A model generated the notes under the pieces. The model made no database searches. It was not told the origin of the DNA and was given only the letters and a program-made list of their open reading frames with translations. Source: Streptomyces sp. NK15101 (GTDB taxonomy: Bacteria; Actinomycetota; Actinomycetes; Streptomycetales; Streptomycetaceae). From it: a stretch of 64,000 nt of DNA. The translations under genes and the position numbers were made by a program. Location: the NCBI RefSeq assembly GCF_020400725.1, contig NZ_JAINVG010000033.1, positions 1 to 64,000 on the forward strand, in the 5' to 3' direction. Numbering within the stretch: position 1 is the stretch's first letter; the number at the start of each line of letters is the position of its first letter. Shown piece after piece: positions 62,797 through 64,000 of the stretch.

Positions 62797-64000
62797 ATGG
62801 GCGGTCAGCAAGCGGACCGGGGCGGCTCCGAAGTGTTCCAGCCGCTGGCGGCGGACGACCCGACGACGGTCGCCGGGTATCGGCTCGCCGCCCGGCTCGG
62901 CGCCGGCGGCATGGGCAAGGTGTACCTGTCGTACACGCCCGGCGGCCGACCGGTGGCGATCAAGCTGATCCGTCCCGAGTTCGGCGAGGACGCCGAGTTC
63001 CGCCGCCGGTTCGCCCAGGAGGTGCGCTCGGCGCAGCGCGTCCAGGGGCTGTTCACCGCGCCCGTCATCGACGCGGACCCCGACGGCGCGCAGCCCTGGC
63101 TGGCCACCGCGTACGTGCCGGGACCGTCGCTCGCCGACGCGGTCGTGGCGCACGGCGCACTGCCCGTGGAGACGGTGCTGCTGCTCGTCGCGGGCATGGC
63201 CGAGGCCCTGCACGTCATCCACGGCGCGGGCATCGTGCACCGCGACCTGAAGCCGTCGAACGTGCTGCTCGCCGCCGACGGGCCCCGCGTCATCGACTTC
63301 GGCATCGCGCACGCCGCCGACGCGACCTCCCTGACGGGCAGTGGAGTCACCATAGGGACGCCGTCGTTCATGGCGCCCGAGCAGGCGGCGGGCCGACGGG
63401 TCACCCCGGCCACGGACGTGTTCGCGCTCGGTCAGGTCGCCGCGTACGCGGCGACGGGCGTCCCGGCCTTCGGGGAGGGGACCGGGCACGGCGTGCTGTA
63501 CCGGATCGTGCACGAGGAGCCGGACCTGAGCGCCGTGCCGGAGCGGCTCACCGAACTGGTCACGCGCTGCCTCTCGAAGGATCCCGAGGCCCGCCCGACG
63601 CTCTCCGAGATCATCCGGCTCTGCCAGGCCGCGAACGCGTCGACGGTGCTGCGCCGGCCCGAGGACTGGCTGCCGGCCCCGGTCTCCGCCGAGATCACGG
63701 CCCGAACGGCGGCTCCCGCTCCCCCGCAGGCGCCCCCGCCGCCGACGACCGCGCCGGCCGCGCCCTCCGCGCCGCCGGTGGCGTACTCGCCGACGGCGCC
63801 GTCCGCGCCCTCCGCGCCGTCGACCCCGCCGCCCGGCTACGGTCCGCCGCCGGGCACCGTCTCCGGCGTTCCGGCCGGCCCCGTCGCCCCGTCGGTCCCG
63901 GTCGCCGCCGCTCCGGCGCCCGCCTACGCGTACGCGCCGACGCAGGGACCCGCCGCTCCCGCGTACCCGCAGCAGTCCTGGCCGGGCCGGCCGGGGCCGA
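62797..64000 (+). CDS. Serine/threonine protein kinase (C-terminus beyond right edge)
   Basis: About 401 residues visible; the frame is open at base 64000. Hanks-type kinase: glycine loop LGAGGMGKVY at 34-43, catalytic Lys55 in VAIKLIRPEF, HRDLKPSNVLL, VIDFGIAHAAD (DFG), and FMAPEQAAGR (activation segment). The domain ends at about residue 285 and is followed by a long Pro/Ala-rich linker typical of Streptomyces kinases, which often lead to a membrane helix and extracellular sensor not visible here. ATG 62797 with GGGGAG ten bases upstream. Confidence 0.93.
   Translation, partial: MGGQQADRGGSEVFQPLAADDPTTVAGYRLAARLGAGGMGKVYLSYTPGGRPVAIKLIRPEFGEDAEFRRRFAQEVRSAQRVQGLFTAPVIDADPDGAQPWLATAYVPGPSLADAVVAHGALPVETVLLLVAGMAEALHVIHGAGIVHRDLKPSNVLLAADGPRVIDFGIAHAADATSLTGSGVTIGTPSFMAPEQAAGRRVTPATDVFALGQVAAYAATGVPAFGEGTGHGVLYRIVHEEPDLSAVPERLTELVTRCLSKDPEARPTLSEIIRLCQAANASTVLRRPEDWLPAPVSAEITARTAAPAPPQAPPPPTTAPAAPSAPPVAYSPTAPSAPSAPSTPPPGYGPPPGTVSGVPAGPVAPSVPVAAAPAPAYAYAPTQGPAAPAYPQQSWPGRPGP

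Overview
The window reads as chromosomal DNA of a Streptomyces or a close relative. It has very high G+C, strong G/C bias at third codon positions, frequent GTG starts, many ATGA/GTGA start-stop overlaps, a spore-pigment (whiE-type) type II polyketide cluster and a conservon (cvn). I place about 60 protein-coding genes, several of them cut at the window edges, decayed or very small. I saw no rRNA or tRNA gene, no CRISPR array and no intact insertion sequence.

Layout. (1) 1-5800, minus strand: a probable catabolic operon in the order flavin monooxygenase, RidA-like protein with a PKA-repeat tail, DUF1028 protein, M20 amidohydrolase, aspartate ammonia-lyase, then a LysR regulator cut by the left edge. 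(2) 6265-10911, plus strand: xdhABC, a xanthine-dehydrogenase-type molybdenum hydroxylase and its XdhC accessory protein, divergent from the operon across a 464-base region that contains an inverted repeat. (3) 10.9-15.1 kb: a gene relic, a secreted subtilisin-like protease, a VOC protein, and a divergent SDR/LysR pair. (4) 15.1-20.1 kb: an RRHVD-type leader peptide and a DUF1684 gene; a permease/arylsulfotransferase pair (minus) facing an XRE-cupin regulator; a DUF664 protein. (5) 20.2-26.2 kb: long-chain acyl-CoA synthetase, serine hydrolase, and an MFS exporter divergent from a LysR. (6) 26.3-28.9 kb, minus: a sulfatase cassette made of a second RRHVD leader peptide, a Tat-exported arylsulfatase and a formylglycine-generating enzyme. 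(7) 29.0-32.6 kb: enoyl-CoA hydratase, a membrane-anchored STAND/NB-ARC-TPR protein, and a possible small gene.

(8) 32.7-38.1 kb: a terpene synthase converging on a complete conservon, cvnA-B-C-D-E. The P450 (CvnE) lacks the normal ExxR motif, as in CYP157. (9) 38.5-41.5 kb: a secreted protein, a beta-helix protein and an O-methyltransferase. (10) 41.6-48.8 kb: the whiE-type spore-pigment cluster, with seven minus-strand genes (SchA/CurD, cupin, KS-alpha, KS-beta, ACP, aromatase, cyclase) and a divergent FAD hydroxylase. (11) 49-57 kb: CbiZ, an alpha/beta hydrolase, a GH89 alpha-N-acetylglucosaminidase, and two tandem DUF4139 (MuiA-like) genes. (12) 57.3-64 kb: a nitric oxide synthase oxygenase, an XRE-cupin regulator divergent from an EamA/B3-B4 pair with a repeat-rich control region, small housekeeping-like genes, fossil fragments of a LanC-like and a LuxR-like gene, and a Ser/Thr kinase cut by the right edge.

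The parts that interested me most are the two cysteine-containing leader peptides on sulfur-related genes, the FMO/RidA/DUF1028/M20/AspA operon next to xdhABC, the conservon P450 with EQVLW in place of ExxR beside a terpene synthase with a degenerate first metal motif, and the four 14-base repeats plus palindromes in front of the XRE/EamA pair.
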